From Pseudovirgaria hyperparasitica (Eukaryota; Ascomycota; Dothideomycetes; Acrospermales; Acrospermaceae), in the NCBI RefSeq assembly GCF_010093815.1, contig NW_022985557.1:806001-870000 (forward strand): 64,000 nt of DNA, given 5' to 3'. The notes below the pieces were generated by a model. That model did no database searches and was not told the DNA's origin. It was given only the letters and a program-made list of their open reading frames with translations. Both the position numbers and the translations under genes were made by a program. The number at the start of each line of letters is the position of its first letter. Position 1 is the stretch's first letter. Positions 52,780 to 63,583 of this stretch are shown one piece after another.

Positions 52780-53927
52780 ATGGCCGTCCACTCGATACAA
52801 GACCGCACCTCCGAATTCCGCTCCATCCTCGCCCACGCCCAGCGCAAGCAAACCACCTCCAAAGTCGTCGGCTCCCAACGCCAATCCCTCCTCACCAACA
52901 ACCAGAAAGCCGCCGCCGGCAACACCACAAATGGCCCACGCCAACGCTCCGAATTTGCCCGCAAGGCCGCCGACATAGGCCGCGGCATCTCCGGCACCAT
53001 GGCCAAACTCGAACGCCTCGCCCAGCTCGCCCGCCGCAAAACCCTCTTCGACGACCGGCCCGTCGAAGTCGAAGAGCTCACCTTCGTCATCAAACAGGAC
53101 CTCGCCGCCCTCACCCAGTCCCTCTCCGCCCTCCGCGACTCCTCGCGCGCCCAGCACCCACAGGCCTGGCAGAAACACACCCACGGCCCCGCCCTCGACC
53201 AAGAAGGCGAACACGGCAAAAACGTAGTCGTAATGCTGAACGGCAAACTCGAGGGCATGACGGACAGTCTGAAGCAAGTCCTCCGCACGCGCATGGAGAA
53301 CGTCATGGCGAGCAAGTCGCGCACAGAAAACTTCGTCTCCTCCATGTCCACGTACTCGCACGGCGCCCTCGATCCCTCCCGCACCGACTCGCCGCTGTAC
53401 CAGACGCCGCAGCGAGGCCGCTCGCCGCGGCCCGGGTCGCACAACACGAGCGCAGCGCAGCAGGATCTCCTCTCGCTTGAGCCGTCGTCGTCGTCCTCTG
53501 CGCTTGCTCGCGCCGGGCCACAGTCGGATGCGCAGCTCATGCTGATGGAAGAAGCACAGGCGCCGAACCAGTATATCCAGCAGCGCGGCGAGGCCATCGA
53601 GATGATCGAGCGCACCATCGGCGAGCTCGGCGGCATGTTCTCGCAGCTCGCGCAGATGGTGTCGGAGCAGGGCGAGCAGATCCAGCGCATCGACGCCGAC
53701 ACCGAGGACGTCGTCGACAACGTCGAGGGTGCGCAGCGCGAGCTGATGAAGTACTGGAACCGCGTCAGTGGGAACCGGTGGTTGGTGGCCAAGATGTTTG
53801 GCGTGCTGATGATATGTAAGTCCTTCCTTGCTGCGTCGTCTTCTTGTCCACCGAATGTTCGGCGATTGGGAAATGGCATGCTAATCTGCCGCCAGTCTTC
53901 CTGCTCTGGGTCTTAATAGCGGGCTGA
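52780..53927 (+). CDS. SED5: Syntaxin-5-type Golgi t-SNARE
   Basis: Model: exon 1 52780-53815, intron 53816-53895 (80 nt, GTAAGT donor, CTAAT near the end, CCAG acceptor), exon 2 53896-53927; 355 aa. Sed5 is the Qa-SNARE for ER-to-Golgi and intra-Golgi vesicle fusion. The N-terminal peptide region SIQDRTSEFRSIL fits the Sly1-binding motif of syntaxin-5. An Habc-like helical domain follows (about 55-200, with AKLERLAQLARRKTLFDD), then a Ser/Pro-rich linker, the SNARE helix (about 270-325, with EQGEQIQRIDADTEDVV around the ionic-layer Gln), and a C-terminal membrane anchor (about 336-355). Half of the anchor is encoded by the 32-nt last exon (FFLLWVLIAG). Without the splice the protein would end in an aberrant tail, so the intron is required. 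The 5' part of the gene is strongly C-rich. Confidence 0.95.
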
Positions 53928-54416
53928 ATGAATATACGCCCGATCAAACCACGTCTTTTTTTGGGGGGAGGGTTTTTTTTGGGAATCTGCATATCCGGCG
54001 TTCCTTGGGCACGCGCTACCTACCCGATTTGCATGCATGCGTGACAGCAAGCAATCGCGATTTAGACTTTTTTACCCCGTCCTAGCCTACTGTACCTTGA
54101 CTTACCTTACATGCCCACAGTCGTCTCGCCAGTATCTTTCCATTGTACCATGCTATCAGCTATATATTTTTTTTATAATCACGACAGACAGGGTGAAGGA
54201 GGAAAAGGGTGGGAACGGGGGGAGGCAATCCGAGTCTGCGCCATGAGCACAGTATTATCTGTACAACAACAATATACATTTACACTTTTACCAGCGCACT
54301 ATATAACAGCAATGCAATGTTACATGTAGCTCTCGAGAAGCACAGCACTATCAAAGCAATTTTAGAAGAAAGATAAAAACGAGAGCATTAATTTTCATTT
54401 TCAAGTTCAGCCTGGC
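53928..54416. other. Intergenic gap between convergent genes
   Basis: About 490 nt with homopolymer-rich sequence: T- and G-tracts at 53957-53980, and a T8 run near 54164. Otherwise it has only short frames. Confidence 0.45.
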
Positions 54417-55832
54417 CTAGTAGTTCCTTCCAGTCCGCCGATAGACCAATTGAAAACACATGACCCGACCATATGTGCCCCACAGAACCGTTCCCGACTC
54501 CGTATTCCTACGCGCCACATCATGCGGACGCGACAGAAATATATCCACAAGCGCGAGCCGCGGCGTACACTGGTGATACATACTCTCCAGCCGCTGGACC
54601 AGGGGCCTGAGCAGCTCACACGGTTGATCGATGGCGGTCGTGAGGCGACGAAAGAGCGGTGGAAATAGGGTCAGCGCGAGGAGGGTCTTCGGGAACGTGG
54701 AGGGCAGGACGCGCTTGGTATCTCCTGGGCCTCGGACGAGGACGAGGAGGACGTCAATGGGGACTGCGATGGAGCAGAGTGCGGTGAAGTCTAGCAGCCG
54801 GCCCAGGGGCGTCTGGACAGGTTCGACGCCGGGGGCGCAGAACGATGTGCAGCTGAGGCGGAGGCTGAGCTCGATTAGGGTGTGACGGCAGGATAGGAGG
54901 GCTTCTCTGAGCTTGTAGCCGTGAAACGGCTGGGTGCCGAGGCGCTGGGACGTCCAGCTGAAGACCCGGAGGCGCGGCGTTCGAGTGAGGATCTTCATGA
55001 TGTCTGCGTCCGACACGAGGGGGTTCAGCAGCGTGAGGGCCGTGAGATTTGTCGTGGACGGGAGCCAGAAAGCCTGTACGTCTTTCTGAACGTCCTGCCA
55101 TTTTGTGTTGTGTGCGATGAATGCGTGTTTGAGGTTGCACGCGCCGAGGATAGGGAGGATAATAACACGTCTGGAGTGGTCGGACCGGATGCTGTCTTGC
55201 CACTCGAAGCTCGTCAGCTTCTCGAACCCGGACATCGTCGCTCTTGGGGTCCGGCAGAACACACGCCAAAACACCGCGCTCAGCATGCTTGTAAATACAT
55301 CGCTAGTCAGGCCCGGCCCCGTGTATAGGCTGAGCGTCCTGAGCCCGGACAGTTGCGCCAGTATCAGACTGACCACGCAGGCTACATCGTTGCGAGTCAG
55401 TCTGTTCATCCAGCTTCTCATACTAACACTAGTCTTGTCCGCAAGCCCGTTAACGTTAATAAACTGCCTTGCAAGCTCCATATATTCCCTCCCAAACGCA
55501 GGTCTCCGTTTCGTCATGTACTGCATGATGCCGTCATATCTCTTGAAGTAAAAAACACGAACCATCTCCGCATACCGACGGTTTCGAAGAAGGTTGTAAA
55601 GGAGCTGGTCAAACGGGGGACATGCCCGCCCCGTCGGCTGGCTTGTCCATTTTATGACCTTGTACAAATGCTCTGGTGCGACGTCGTTGAAGATCTGGCA
55701 GCAGCGCATCACTGTGGCCAGGTCCCCTGGAGCGCATTTGCTGAAGATCATGTGTAGTAGCTCGACTGGGAGGCCGGTGGCACTGGTTGGCTTGGTCCAG
55801 CCGGGTCCTGGGAAGAAGCTCTGGGTTGCCAT
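54417..55832 (-). CDS. F-box protein
   Basis: A single-exon minus-strand gene of 471 aa. An F-box lies near residues 20-65: GLPVELLHMIFSKCAPGDLA, then MRCCQIFNDVAPEHLYKVIKW. The remainder contains Leu-rich strand-like segments (LSGLRTLSLYTG, LTALTLLNPLV, RLRVFSWTSQRL, LIELSLRLSC) consistent with a degenerate LRR substrate-binding region, as in many fungal F-box proteins. It is likely an SCF ubiquitin-ligase adaptor; target unknown. It is convergent with SED5. Unlike several neighbours it does not show a simple C-to-G base switch along the coding strand. Confidence 0.85.
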   Translation of the reverse strand: MATQSFFPGPGWTKPTSATGLPVELLHMIFSKCAPGDLATVMRCCQIFNDVAPEHLYKVIKWTSQPTGRACPPFDQLLYNLLRNRRYAEMVRVFYFKRYDGIMQYMTKRRPAFGREYMELARQFINVNGLADKTSVSMRSWMNRLTRNDVACVVSLILAQLSGLRTLSLYTGPGLTSDVFTSMLSAVFWRVFCRTPRATMSGFEKLTSFEWQDSIRSDHSRRVIILPILGACNLKHAFIAHNTKWQDVQKDVQAFWLPSTTNLTALTLLNPLVSDADIMKILTRTPRLRVFSWTSQRLGTQPFHGYKLREALLSCRHTLIELSLRLSCTSFCAPGVEPVQTPLGRLLDFTALCSIAVPIDVLLVLVRGPGDTKRVLPSTFPKTLLALTLFPPLFRRLTTAIDQPCELLRPLVQRLESMYHQCTPRLALVDIFLSRPHDVARRNTESGTVLWGTYGRVMCFQLVYRRTGRNY

Positions 55833-56827
55833 AGTGCGGGAATGATGAGAGAATGCTGCCAGGGGTCGTCCAGCGACCGTGTATCTACAGTCGGTAGATC
55901 AGTGTAGAGAGAGAGAGATTAATGACGTAGATGGTGTCTTGAGGGTTTTGTGAGAAGAGCGTTGCAGAGCCAGTCCTAGAGAACTCCGCTTCTACCAGCT
56001 GTAGATGATTAGCGCTGCTTCAATCGCTACTTCCAGTCATATATATGTCTTTAGAGAAGCGACGTCCTTCAGACGCTCTGTCCCATTGCCTTGGATCTAG
56101 GTCTCAGTGCCGCTGGTAATAATCATTACCAAGGTAAATAGAAATGTGTCTTCAAGCTTTGGAAGAGAGAGAGAGAAAGATCATCTCGACTAAGAAAAGG
56201 ACTTCATCAGACCTTGATGAGTGTATCTGACATTCTTGACGCCTGTCTCGAAGGCAGTGACAGTTTGAGCCATCATGAGAAGCGTTGTCCAGGTCTAGAG
56301 ACGTAGCATTCACCGACTAGATCTACCATCAGTATCTCTAGAGCATCTCAACAAGATGTCAATAAGGTCCGGCCACTTGGCAGAGCATTTGTATCCGTAG
56401 AGGCAAGCTTTGACTCATTTCACCATCTGTAAGACTGCAATAGTCTGTAGCATAGAACTTGCAGTATCCTGAAGAGCGTATCTCCCTGTACTATGTGCTC
56501 TTGCGAAGAATGATCTCCCTGTTGTAGCAGCCGAGCATGGTTTGTAGATCCAAGGTTCGTTATCAACAACGCTGTGATCGAATGTAGTCTCCAGGTGGGA
56601 CGCTAGGCCGCCAGTAGTTAGATTTCATCAGCCTCAGTTTCAGCCACACCTTCCAATGACGTCAATCTCCAACGAGCTTTCCATGAGTATTCACTGCACA
56701 CCTTGCATGTCCCTATCTCGTCGCGCCATCCTGTTTATGTTTCGCTTCCAAGAAGATATGTTGATGCGTTCAGAGTGCGAATCTGCCTACATGCCCCCCG
56801 CCATCTCAGGTCTCTCTATCATCCACA
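55833..56827. other. Divergent intergenic region
   Basis: About 1 kb forming the promoters of the F-box gene and the potassium channel gene. GA-rich runs (GAGAGAGAGA near 55908-55917 and 56166-56176) occur. No open frame is convincing. Confidence 0.45.
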
Positions 56828-59010
56828 ATGAACGACCCCGGCATGGATGGTCCAGTCGGGCGCGCGGCTGACGACGTCGAGGATAACACACCGGAGAAAG
56901 AGCTCGATACAAGTGCTGGGGGAGAACAGGACTTTCTCGGCCCAAGCAGGTGGTGGTTCGCCTCGACTGCATGTCCCTTGATAGCTGGCACGTTTGGGCC
57001 CATGGCGAGCGCGTTCTCCATCTGTGCTCTGGTGGAGAAATGGAGAGTGTATATACCGGAGGGTCAAACAGAAGCGTCTGGGCAGGCGGTCGAAGATCCA
57101 CATTGGTACGATCGAAGACCTATGCAATCAGCTCCCAGCGTAGTCTCCTGCGGTTTCCTACGCTGGCCAGGCTGACGCTTTGTGTGTAGGCTTATAGCAA
57201 TAAATTCAGTATCTCTCGCTTGCGCCTTGATCGCGAACATGGCTCTCCTTCTGAATATGGCTCGTCGAGTTTCTTTTGCTATTGCGCAACCCGTAACAAT
57301 CGTTGGCTGGCTGGTCGCTTCGGCCCTCCTGATCGCCCTGGTGAGTGTAGCCTCATCGCCCGTGTTTCGAATCGAACCGGCATCAGAGCACGCTCTCACG
57401 CAGGCGTACTACTATGCGATAATGGCAGCCGGCCTTTACTTTGCTGTCGCCATACTCATGATCATAACAGTGGTGGGTGCGTACAGGGAACATTACCCTA
57501 AGATGTTCAGGTTGACTATGGCGCAAAGAACTCTGATGTTGCAAACAATCACATTCATGGTATATCTACTTGTAGGTGCTCTTGTCTTCGCCAAAGTCGA
57601 AGGGTGGGCATATCTAGACGCGGTATACTGGGCGAGCTTTACCCTGCTCACCGTTGGAATCGGTGATTATGCTCCTACCACACATCTGGGCAGAAGTTTA
57701 CTTTTTCCTTTCGCGATTGGAGGCATTGTCACAGTCGGTCTTGTTGTTGGCTCGATAAGATCCCTTGCTCTGGACCGGGGAAAACACAAGTTAAAGGCTA
57801 GGATGACGGAAAAGAAGCGAGAGGCAGTCCTGTCGACTGTCAATCTGGAGAAACGAACTATACGTGTTGGCATATTTAATTCTATAGAGTTCGCTCAGAA
57901 GGGACTGACAGAAGCCCAAAGACGAGAGCAAGAGTTCCTCATCATGCGGAGAGTGCAACACGACGCCCAACGAATGAGGCAGTGGACATCGCTGATTGTA
58001 TCTACGTTGGCAGCATTGACTCTAGCATTGGTCGGAGCAGTTGTATTCTGGCAATCCGAGAAGCCCCAAGGATGGAGTTATTTTCAGGCATTCTATTTTT
58101 CGTATGTTTCTTTGTTGACGATAGGATATGGGTACGTAGAGAAACATGTAGTTGTAGTGTACGACCGAACATCCACTGACATCTTCACAGAGACATTTCC
58201 CCAACTAGCAATTCCGGCAAGGCATTCTTTGTGTTCTGGTCACTATTAGCAGTCCCAACCCTTACTATTCTGATCAGCAACATGGGCGACACAGTTGTAA
58301 AGGTGTTTCGAGATCTGGTCATCTGGATCGGCGCATTCACGGTCTTGCCCGGCGAAAGAGGAACCAAGGAAGCACTCAACGATACGATGTCTCGAGTGAA
58401 GCAATATATGCATCCTAAAAAATCGTATCACGGAATATTCGGCCAGTCAGGCCACGAAAGGGATACAGCACATAGAATCGAGGAAGTCAGTAAGAGAAGG
58501 CTTGCTGCGTGCTTCGAGAAAGAAGAGCTAATGGCTGCGGATGATGCTGGCTCGGAGGGAGAGGACACCGAACGAGATGTGCATTTCTACAATTATGTTC
58601 TCGTGAGCGAAATTCGCAACGTCATGAAAGACGTCAATGCCTCTCCACCAAAAAGGTACAGCTACGGCGAATGGGCTCACTTTCTCAAACTTTTGGGTCA
58701 AGATGAACACAACCCGGAGCACCATAGGACACCTCCAATTGTCGAAGATAAGAATGTAAGACCTGGCCAGAATGAACAGTCCAGACTTGACTTCGGGAAG
58801 GCAGGTTATCGTAATGTTGGTAGTGAGGCGTTGGCTTGGAGCTGGCTGGGAATACGAAGTCCACTGCTAGGCAATCAGAGTGAAGCAGAGTGGGTTCTCG
58901 AGAGGCTAACAGCGACGCTGGAGTTTCATTTGAAATCGCTACAGGCAGGGCGGCAACTAACAGGAACGAAGCATCCTCCTATCCGTAGATCTGACCTCAC
59001 TAAACATTAG
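56828..59010 (+). CDS. TOK1: TOK1-type two-pore outward-rectifier potassium channel
   Basis: Model: exon 1 56828-57105, intron 57106-57189 (84 nt, GTACGA...TGTAG, CTGAC branch), exon 2 57190-58131, intron 58132-58190 (59 nt, GTACGT...CACAG), exon 3 58191-59010; 679 aa. Fungal TOK channels have eight membrane segments and two pore loops and release K+ across the plasma membrane when depolarised beyond the K+ equilibrium potential. Both selectivity filters are present: TVGIGD (about 247-252) and TIGYGD (about 403-408), the second split by intron 2. TM1-TM4 lie in exons 1-2, and the post-pore helix FFVFWSLLAVPTLTILISNM lies in exon 3. The cytosolic C-terminus is about 240 residues, charged, and probably regulatory. 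The splice between HW and LIAIN restores the usual TM2 start and fixes the first intron. Confidence 0.94.
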
Positions 59011-59532
59011 TGAAATGATAGTCATGACATATGCACAAACAAAAAACTATTGTCCATCTTTTTGCTCGATCATGATATCAGACATATAATGTTGGTTCGT
59101 TAGTAAAAGGCAGGAGGGGTTACTTTCTGGATTGCTCCTTCCCGTTGTTGTTCACTTTGTGTACTCCGTCTCAAAGCGGTAAGGCTCCAACGCGCACACG
59201 AGCACCGCTGCTCCGAGTCACAACAACTGTCAAGCTGATTTTTCTCACCTTTGACACGTCGCCCTCTTTACCCCCAGATCTTGTGAGCTTCGTTGGTCTC
59301 ATCTTCAGCTTCCACCACACCTCGCTTGCATTCCTTATATACACTCCAAGGTAAGTCAAGCTTCTGCAATCTGTTTCAACTTATCATTAACCTCACTTCT
59401 CAACTATTCAAGTCAACGTACCACCTCAAAGATCTGAAAGTAAATCTTCTTCTCCAATGTTCGCTGCTAAAGACAAATATAGCTTCGCGCCTTTGACCAC
59501 TCCTTGTTCAAGCACTGTTGAGATCTTTCACC
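59011..59532. promoter_or_regulatory. Promoter and leader of the helicase gene, with a possible 5' UTR intron
   Basis: 520 nt. A GTAAGT at 59351 and an AAG acceptor near 59412, with CATTAACC between, would make a 62-nt leader intron. Pyrimidine-rich stretches (59260-59345) are typical of the promoter of a well-expressed fungal gene. Confidence 0.35.
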
Positions 59533-61581
59533 ATGTCTGAGAACGGTGAGACTTTCGACAATGGCGATGCCTTCGAAACGTCGGCAATGAAGACGGTGAT
59601 CGAGTCTGCGACGATTCCAGCACCTCCTCTCAACGCCGCGGACTCCATGGCCAAGGTCAAGGAGCACGGTTGGGTCGAGCGTACTGCCTACGACTACAAG
59701 AAGTTCAGCGATGATCGCGAAACTCGTGAAGCTGAAGTTGTTGACGAAGCCGGTCAGCCTGCTCTTATTGAGGGCGCGGACTGGCTCTCCAGTGCTATGC
59801 GCTACGAGTGGGATGATGAGTATGGTGATGTCGGCCCGAAGATTCCAAGACTCGAAGAAGAGCTGTTTGGAAAGACGTTCCGTCAGGAGACTGGTAGTTA
59901 TCTCGATGCTTACGACTTGAAGGTCACTGTCGAAGGTGACAATCGCCCCCCACCAATCATCTCGGTATGTGGATGCTCACTCTTGTTTGACGTCAGATTC
60001 TGACATGTACTCTGATAGTTCGAGGATGCGGGCCTTCATCCTGTCATGCTGGAGAACGTCAAGCTTTGTGGTTATAACAAGCCAACTCCAATCCAAGGCT
60101 ATGTTATTCCGGCTGTTCTCACTGGCAACGATGTAGTCGGTTGTGCGCAAACCGGTAAGTCCTGAGTAAACCCTTTACCTTGAATAGCTTCACTCACAGG
60201 ATCTAGGCTCCGGCAAGACCGCCGCATATCTCATCCCTGTTCTTTCCCGCCTCATGGGTAAAGGCCGCAAGCTTGCAGCCCCTCGCCCATTGAAGAAAGA
60301 CTGGACTGATTCAAACAAGGTACGTGCTGAGCCGCTTGCTGTGATTGTCTGCCCGACCCGCGAATTGGCCTGCCAGATCTTCGATGAGGCCCGTCGTCTT
60401 TGCTATCGCACACAGCTTCGTCCCTGCGTCATCTACGGTGGCGTCCCCACTCGTGAGCACATGAATGAGATTCAGCGAGGATGTGATATTCTCATCGCCA
60501 CACCTGGTCGTCTGATGGACTTTATGGATCGTCCGAACGTCCTCTCCATGAACCGCGTCAAGTAGGCAATACCCCAGTAGTGACACCCTTGAGCTGTGGT
60601 TGACAAGCTGTAGGTACACCATCATCGACGAGGCAGACGAACTTCTCCACCCTGACTGGGAGAGAGAGATGAGCTTGATCATGTCCGGCGGAGGTATTTA
60701 CATTTCTGCATGCTTGTACAAGTCTTGTTCGCCATGACTGACTTGGAATCACAGACACCAATGAGGATGCTGATCATCTGTACATGATGTTCTCAGCCAC
60801 ATTCCCAGCAGCAGCGCGCAAGCTTGCTATGACCTTCATGGCTGACGATTACGTGCGTGTGCGGATTGGACGAACAGGGTCCACGCACACCAACATCAAG
60901 CAGGCAATCTGCTACATTGCCAAAGAACATAAGCGCGATGCCCTGTTTGACCTCTTGTTGTCAATGCCTCCGTCCCGAACCTTGATCTTTGTCAACTCCG
61001 TTCGGATGGCCGATATGTTGGATGACTTCTTGTACAACAAGGGTCTTCCTTCGACATCGATGCATAGCGGTCGCACCCAGAAGGAGCGTGAGGATGCTAT
61101 TCGTGCGTTCCGCATGGCGCAAACCCCCATCATGGTTGCCACTGGCGTGTCCGCTCGTGGTTTGGACATCAAGCACGTCATGCATGTCATCAACTTTGAT
61201 CTCCCCTCAGCAGCACATGGAGGAATTCAGGAGTATATCCACCGTATCGGCCGTACGGCGCGCATTGGGAACGAGGGACTCGCTACTTCTTTCTATAACG
61301 AGGACAATGAGGATATCGCCGAAGATCTCTGCAAGGTCATGCTCGAAGCGAAGCAGCCGATCCCTGACTTTTTGGAGGGCCGCATCGACGAGACGGCTTC
61401 GATCCATTGGGATGACAATTCTGACAACGAGGAATTGCCAGGCACTGGTGGAGCTGCTGATGCCGATGAGGTTGTTGACCCCTGGGGAGATGCTCCTGTG
61501 GTCGCGGTTGTAGCACCTGCGGACACTGGTTCCGCCGGCGATGGTGGGTTTACTATTGACGAGAATGCTATTGCTTGGTAG
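59533..61581 (+). CDS. DEAD-box RNA helicase, divergent Ded1-like
   Basis: Model: exons 59533-59964, 60019-60154, 60207-60561, 60614-60693 and 60755-61581, with introns of 54, 52, 52 and 61 nt; all junctions keep frame, 609 aa. All helicase motifs are present: Q motif (YNKPTPIQ), I ([11 protein letters not shown], built across intron 2), Ia (PTRELACQI), GG, Ib (TPGRL), II (DEAD, just after intron 3), III (SAT), IV (LIFVNSV), V (ARGLDI) and VI (HRIGRTAR). The flanking segments resemble the Ded1/DDX3 subfamily, which unwinds mRNA leaders in translation initiation. It lacks RGG repeats, has an unusual acidic N-terminus with [12 protein letters not shown], and motif VI has Ala where HRIGRTGR is usual. 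It may therefore be a paralogue rather than the main Ded1. The C-terminus is acidic and ends [10 protein letters not shown]. Confidence 0.93.
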
Positions 61582-62000
61582 ATTGGAATGGTAGGATACG
61601 CATATTGGTTGTCCGACCATAAGCTGTGGCCCTGATTCGGCTGACTAGACGATTTGGTAGCTTCTGTGACTGAATGGTTGGTTGGTCATATTAGACTCGG
61701 TTGGAATGATCACGGATGCTATTTAATCACTAGACTGTGTGAAGCCTCACGATATCGGGACTTGCAAGGAGGACGGCAGGGAAATGTCACGAATGTGGTG
61801 AACCCGCCAGAGAATGAGAAGATTGGGGGGAGTGGCGATTAATCAACGAGCTGTAGCAAAAAGAGAGATTCAAGCTAGAACCTTGCAGTGCTCATTTGTG
61901 AAGTAGGGCGTGTATGACTATGCTGTGCGTGTGAGATTGGTGGATGGGTGTGTGCAGACGGTGTAGCAAGTTCCGTGTCCAAGGGGGAGCGAGACGTGGG

Positions 62001-62134
62001 AGTCAGGCCGTCAGGCAGGCATGGATCCATTAGTCAAGTAGTCAGGCAGGGCATGGTAAGGCAGGCAGTTATCCAGTGCAGTCAGGCAACCAAAGCGAGA
62101 AGCGACAACAACGAGGCAAGGCAATAAGGCAGGA
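62001..62134. repeat. Degenerate GTCAGGCAGG-type repeat
   Basis: Multiple scattered copies of GTCAGGC/AGGCAGG/AGGCAAGG variants in about 130 nt, probably a decayed tandem array. Confidence 0.55.
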
Positions 62135-62279
62135 TGGATGTACGTATACATAGCCTAAGCGTCGCCGTTCGTTTAGTATCAAGGGCAACTGCTAACGGAG
62201 TGAATCATGCTGAAATGAAATAAAGGAATTAGGTTAGACCAAGGAACGAGAAGAAGGTATGGAATGTAATACATTCCAT

Positions 62280-62319
62280 CTGTCAATCTGTCAATCTGTC
62301 CAATCTGTCTGATCTGTCG
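62280..62319. repeat. (CTGTCAAT)n short tandem repeat
   Basis: CTGTCAAT occurs three times nearly in tandem, followed by CTGTCTGATCTGTC variants. Confidence 0.7.
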
Positions 62320-62792
62320 GGCATTAAGCGATGCTTGTATCTGTTTTCTATATTTATTTATCAAGATGGACTGGACTGGAATGGAATGGAATGACGTTAT
62401 TCTCCAGAAATGATGAAAATAAAAAGCTCAGTTTGTGATGGACCTCGGTACGTATGTCAAGATGGTATGAGTATGTTTATGGCATGAAACAGAAGTGCGT
62501 GGGGCTAGGCTAGGCTAGGCGGGCGTGCGTGCGTGCGGGAGCCAAGGGTTTCTATATTTAGATTGCGTTGGGGCACTCTGGTACAGTATGCGAAAAATCA
62601 GTGGCGGGCTTTTTGTTATAGGTATTTCATGTGTATATGTATTTATGTATGTATGTATGTCACTGCGATCGAGCGTTCGGTGGGGTTGTGCTTGTCTGGG
62701 TGTCTGTGGTGGGTAGGTAGGTAGGACGGGAGAGCCAGTCGGGGCGAGTCAGTGTCATGCCATGGATGTGTATTCCACACGCTTGGGCCGAG

Positions 62793-62870
62793 GAATGGAA
62801 GGATGGAAGAATGGATGGAAGAATGGAAGAGAGAGGAGAGAATGGGAAGGGAGAGTGGGAATGAATGGAA
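62793..62870. repeat. (GGAATGGAAG)-type purine-rich repeat
   Basis: Degenerate repeats of TGGAAGAATGGA/GGAAGGATGGA on the plus strand, purine-only over long runs. Confidence 0.7.
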
Positions 62871-62902
62871 GGGATGCGGTGTGACATGGGGCGAATGGGT
62901 GT

Positions 62903-62935
62903 GTTGTTTGTTTGTTTGTTGTTGTTGTTGTTGTT
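62903..62935. repeat. (GTTT)n(GTT)n microsatellite
   Basis: Compound run: GTTT units followed by five to six GTT units. Confidence 0.85.
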
Positions 62936-63349
62936 CTTCTTTGCTGCGGTGTGTATGTATGCGTGTGGTATGTAGTCAGATATCGTGGAATGCGGCGCAC
63001 GACAGGGGCATGGGGCATGTGCGTGTTTACCAACGAATGGTAAGATGGGATGGGGTGGAGGGAGCGCGGAGGAGGATGAATGGACGGCAGGATCCATGGT
63101 GAGACGGTTAAGACGGCCGCTCGAGCCGTTCCGATGGAATGGCGCTGTGAGAGAGAGTGAGAGAGAGTGAGGTATTACATGTGTACGTACTAATTATGTA
63201 TGCTGTGTGGTGAGCAGGGTCCGCTGGGATGGATGAATGGACGATGGATGGACGATGGATGGAGTGATGGCAAGATGACATGCAGGATCTATTTTTTTTA
63301 TCGCTGTACGGCCTACCTACAGGCAGGTGTACGTATCCCATGTATCCCA

Positions 63350-63393
63350 TACATACGTACATACATACATACATACATGCATCCATACATACA
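63350..63393. repeat. (ACAT)n microsatellite
   Basis: ACATACGTACATACAT-type tetranucleotide repeats continuing to ATCCATACATACA. Confidence 0.85.
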
Positions 63394-63567
63394 GTACGAG
63401 AATCACGACCGCACGTGGTGGCATGCGGGCTGAGCAATCGGCGCCGCCCCCTCCCTGCTCACCACCCGTTCGCTTTGTTCCGTGCTCGAAGCGGACAAAG
63501 GCGATGGAAATGCGCGGGCGCAAAGAGGAATTTGGAACAGACTGAGAGAGAAAGAGAGAAGGAAAAC

Positions 63568-63583
63568 AAAAAAAAAAAAAAAA
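63568..63583 (+). repeat. Poly(A) tract
   Basis: Sixteen A in a row preceded by GGAAAAC. No LINE or SINE body precedes it, so I read it as a simple homopolymer. Confidence 0.8.

Noticed and set aside
52476-53879. 467-codon minus-strand open frame
   Set aside because: It lies wholly over SED5, whose SNARE and membrane-anchor features are clear; the antisense frame is a by-product of the C-rich codon bias.
62660-63097. 145-codon His/Pro/Ser-rich minus-strand frame
   Set aside because: It runs through microsatellite sequence; the translation is low-complexity and has no splice support.
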